Source: Fusibacter sp. 3D3
Lineage (GTDB): Bacteria > Bacillota > Clostridia > Peptostreptococcales > Acidaminobacteraceae
Direction: 5' to 3'
NCBI RefSeq assembly: GCF_001748365.1
Contig: NZ_BDHH01000023.1
Span: forward strand, 16,334-69,946
DNA length: 53,613 bases
Below, piece after piece: positions 53,301-53,613 of the stretch. Positions within the stretch are counted from its first letter, which is position 1, and each line of letters starts with the position of its first letter. Under the pieces are notes generated by a model. It saw only the letters and a program-made list of their open reading frames with translations. It searched no databases and was not told the DNA's origin. The position numbers and the translations under genes were made by a program.

Positions 53301-53613
53301 TGGCGCTGTCTGTCACCGTCACTGTAAAGGTGAAACTGCCATAAGCTGTTGGCGTGCCACTCAAGGCGCCACTTGATGCCAATGAAAGGCCTGATGGCAA
53401 TGCCCCTGCTGTGATGGCATACGTATTAGGTGCTGTGCCGCCTGTGGCTGTAAAGGTATGTCCACCGTAAACGGTATTTATAGCACCACTTGCTGGGTTA
53501 CTCGTTTCTATTGCCAGAGGTTCGGGGACTATGATTAAAGTATATTCATGGCTATCCGTAACCGCTGGGGTGGCACTGTCTGTCACCGTCACTGTAAAGG
53601 TGAAACTGCCATA
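50389..53613 (-). CDS. Repetitive surface protein with Ig-like repeats and CWB2 anchor (5' end off window)
   Basis: At least 1074 codons, still open at the right edge, so the N-terminus and signal peptide are not seen. The visible part has one partial and six full putative Ig-like (He_PIG) repeats of about 90 residues, with motifs GGHTFTATGG, LPSGLSLASSGALSGTP and FTVTVTDS. An acidic Asp/Glu/Gly linker follows (DANGDDGDEDEDGDEDDRD), then an unknown beta-rich region. The C-terminal 200 residues have cell-wall binding repeat 2 features (TRIGGVDKYETAKLIA, VVITDGSKMPFDALSV). It is thus a cell-wall-attached, possibly adhesive protein. Confidence 0.88.
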   Translation of the reverse strand, partial: YGSFTFTVTVTDSATPAVTDSHEYTLIIVPEPLAIETSNPASGAINTVYGGHTFTATGGTAPNTYAITAGALPSGLSLASSGALSGTPTAYGSFTFTVTVTDSATPAVTDSHEYTLIIAPAPLAIETSNPASGAINTVYGGHTFTATGGTAPSTYAITAGALPSGLSLASSGALSGTPTAYGSFTFTVTVTDSATPAVTDSHEYTLIIAPAPLAIETSNPASGTINTVYGGHTFTAIGGTAPSTYAITAGELPSGLSLASSGALSGTPTAYGSFTFTVTVTDSATPAVTDSHEYTLIIDPDSTITPEPLAMDTSNPAIGTINTIYGGHTFTATGGVGEKHFSVTSGSLPEGLTMTSNGILSGVPTTSGSSIFIVTVTDSNTPTSTDSHSYSMLITETVPALIINTIDPYDGIENQSYTGFSFGASGGDGSLNYKLTAGSLPEGLTLNPEGALGGTPLRSGYYTFEITVGDNSMPSQTDRHVFNMNIMAQLFLNTTNPQNGITGEIYTGHQFIASGGTGTYKFKLGSGALPIGFSLSDSGVLSGLSTENGSYQFVVVVSDDAVQPQTDSHQYQIIMTSKGSSGDANGDDGDEDEDGDEDDRDEDMRSGDESSDLGVSLSRILVQSIIDSRDTGFNEIKLDKNMVAEVIDKLKNKGENTIRIVMGDIRDNSLNARIVLPMDAVKLFKANTFDLEIVTDHVSIRIPSEAMNSNLEHDLYFSIRPVVESIERLAIVDQLKSDSTMKMQIESGEMKMIGKPVIVETNLPPTKTEMMLPLEGIIMPTDIEARRALQNALSIFVDHSDGKKEIKSGTLVEYEAGKWGLKYDVDQYSTFIIYRKVTAEKDALDPPDSIVPESIPQKEDANIEEKTLSKELTRLDENNLGYVFIATKYDHADAFASSIYALITNGLQLRTGNSEKDFNKMADEIVKASQERSKIYIFGLEKAISSNLEEILKARGIEDVTRIGGVDKYETAKLIAIEMNIEERGYVVITDGSKMPFDALSVTQICAEYHAPILYTGQEHIPDSTKEALKILNPSVIYVLPSISETVFNSLQKTYASIDVKIIRVNSVLEIKIK
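52741..53613 (-). repeat. Near-identical 270-bp tandem repeats inside the surface-protein gene
   Basis: GCTATCCGTAACCGCTGGGG recurs at 52741, 53011, 53281 and 53551, exactly 270 bp apart, so each unit is 90 codons. Units differ at only a few bases. The repeats between about 51880 and 52740 encode the same fold but have diverged. The array continues beyond the window. Confidence 0.95.

Noticed and set aside
52643-53613. Regular repeats considered as a CRISPR array
   Set aside because: The repeats are 270 bp, contiguous, in frame and encode Ig-like domains; there are no spacers.

Overview
The window looks like part of a low-GC Gram-positive (Firmicutes, Clostridia-type) chromosome. The basis is AT-rich DNA, strong GGAGG-type ribosome binding sites, a T-box leader, a CWB2 cell-wall-anchored surface protein, lipoprotein-anchored ABC binding proteins, CheV, a small alarmone synthetase and a class II aldolase. 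A Fusibacter/Acidaminobacter-like clostridium is a guess I cannot confirm. Most genes are on the minus strand in compact operons that often overlap by 1-8 bp. Only seven supported genes are on the plus strand. No rRNA, tRNA or CRISPR array was seen.

Layout: 1-266 is the 5' end of an IS1634-type transposase cut by the left edge. 620-4361 is an operon for a TIGR01212 radical SAM protein, a RelQ-like (p)ppGpp synthetase, a TtcA-like tRNA thiolase, a metallophosphoesterase and a small unknown protein. 4554-10393 holds a secreted 5'-nucleotidase with LysM anchor, a Usp protein, two small unknowns, RlmN, a 2-hydroxyacid dehydrogenase and a PilZ protein. 10463-12971 holds a membrane-anchored RCC1-repeat protein and FolD. 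13103-17390 is a polyamine transporter operon (potABCD) led by its XRE-cupin regulator. 17759-20923 holds CheV, QueG and a shortened endonuclease IV. 21092-27901 is a first oligopeptide ABC operon headed by an ArsR-like regulator. 28037-33889 is a mixed operon (GNAT, RluA-type pseudouridine synthase, a Csm6-like HEPN protein, TGS-uridine kinase, SpoIIE-type phosphatase). 34029-37993 holds an MltG-like fragment protein, RsuA-type and RsmF-type rRNA modification enzymes and Fba. 38228-46850 is a second peptide ABC operon headed by HAD, RpiR/SIS and MBL-fold genes. 47110-50257 holds a cyclophilin and a T-box-controlled fused anthranilate synthase. 50389 to the right edge is a repetitive surface protein.

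The most interesting items are: (1) two unrelated long terminator-type hairpins (20981-21068 and 50299-50382) that carry related loops of exactly the same length (44 nt); (2) a tryptophan T-box driving a monocistronic TrpE(G) fusion of a type better known from alphaproteobacteria; (3) a CARF-less Csm6-like HEPN protein with an R-x6-H motif in an operon with no CRISPR genes; (4) an endonuclease IV with an in-frame loss of about 57 residues that removes a metal ligand; (5) a FolD in which the cyclohydrolase lysine is leucine; and (6) 270-bp near-identical repeats in the surface protein gene.

Functional themes are peptide and polyamine uptake, RNA modification (TtcA, RlmN, QueG, RluA, RsuA, RsmF types), nucleotide and folate metabolism, and signalling by (p)ppGpp, c-di-GMP, chemotaxis and a PP2C phosphatase. 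All calls come from reading the sequence; no database search was run.
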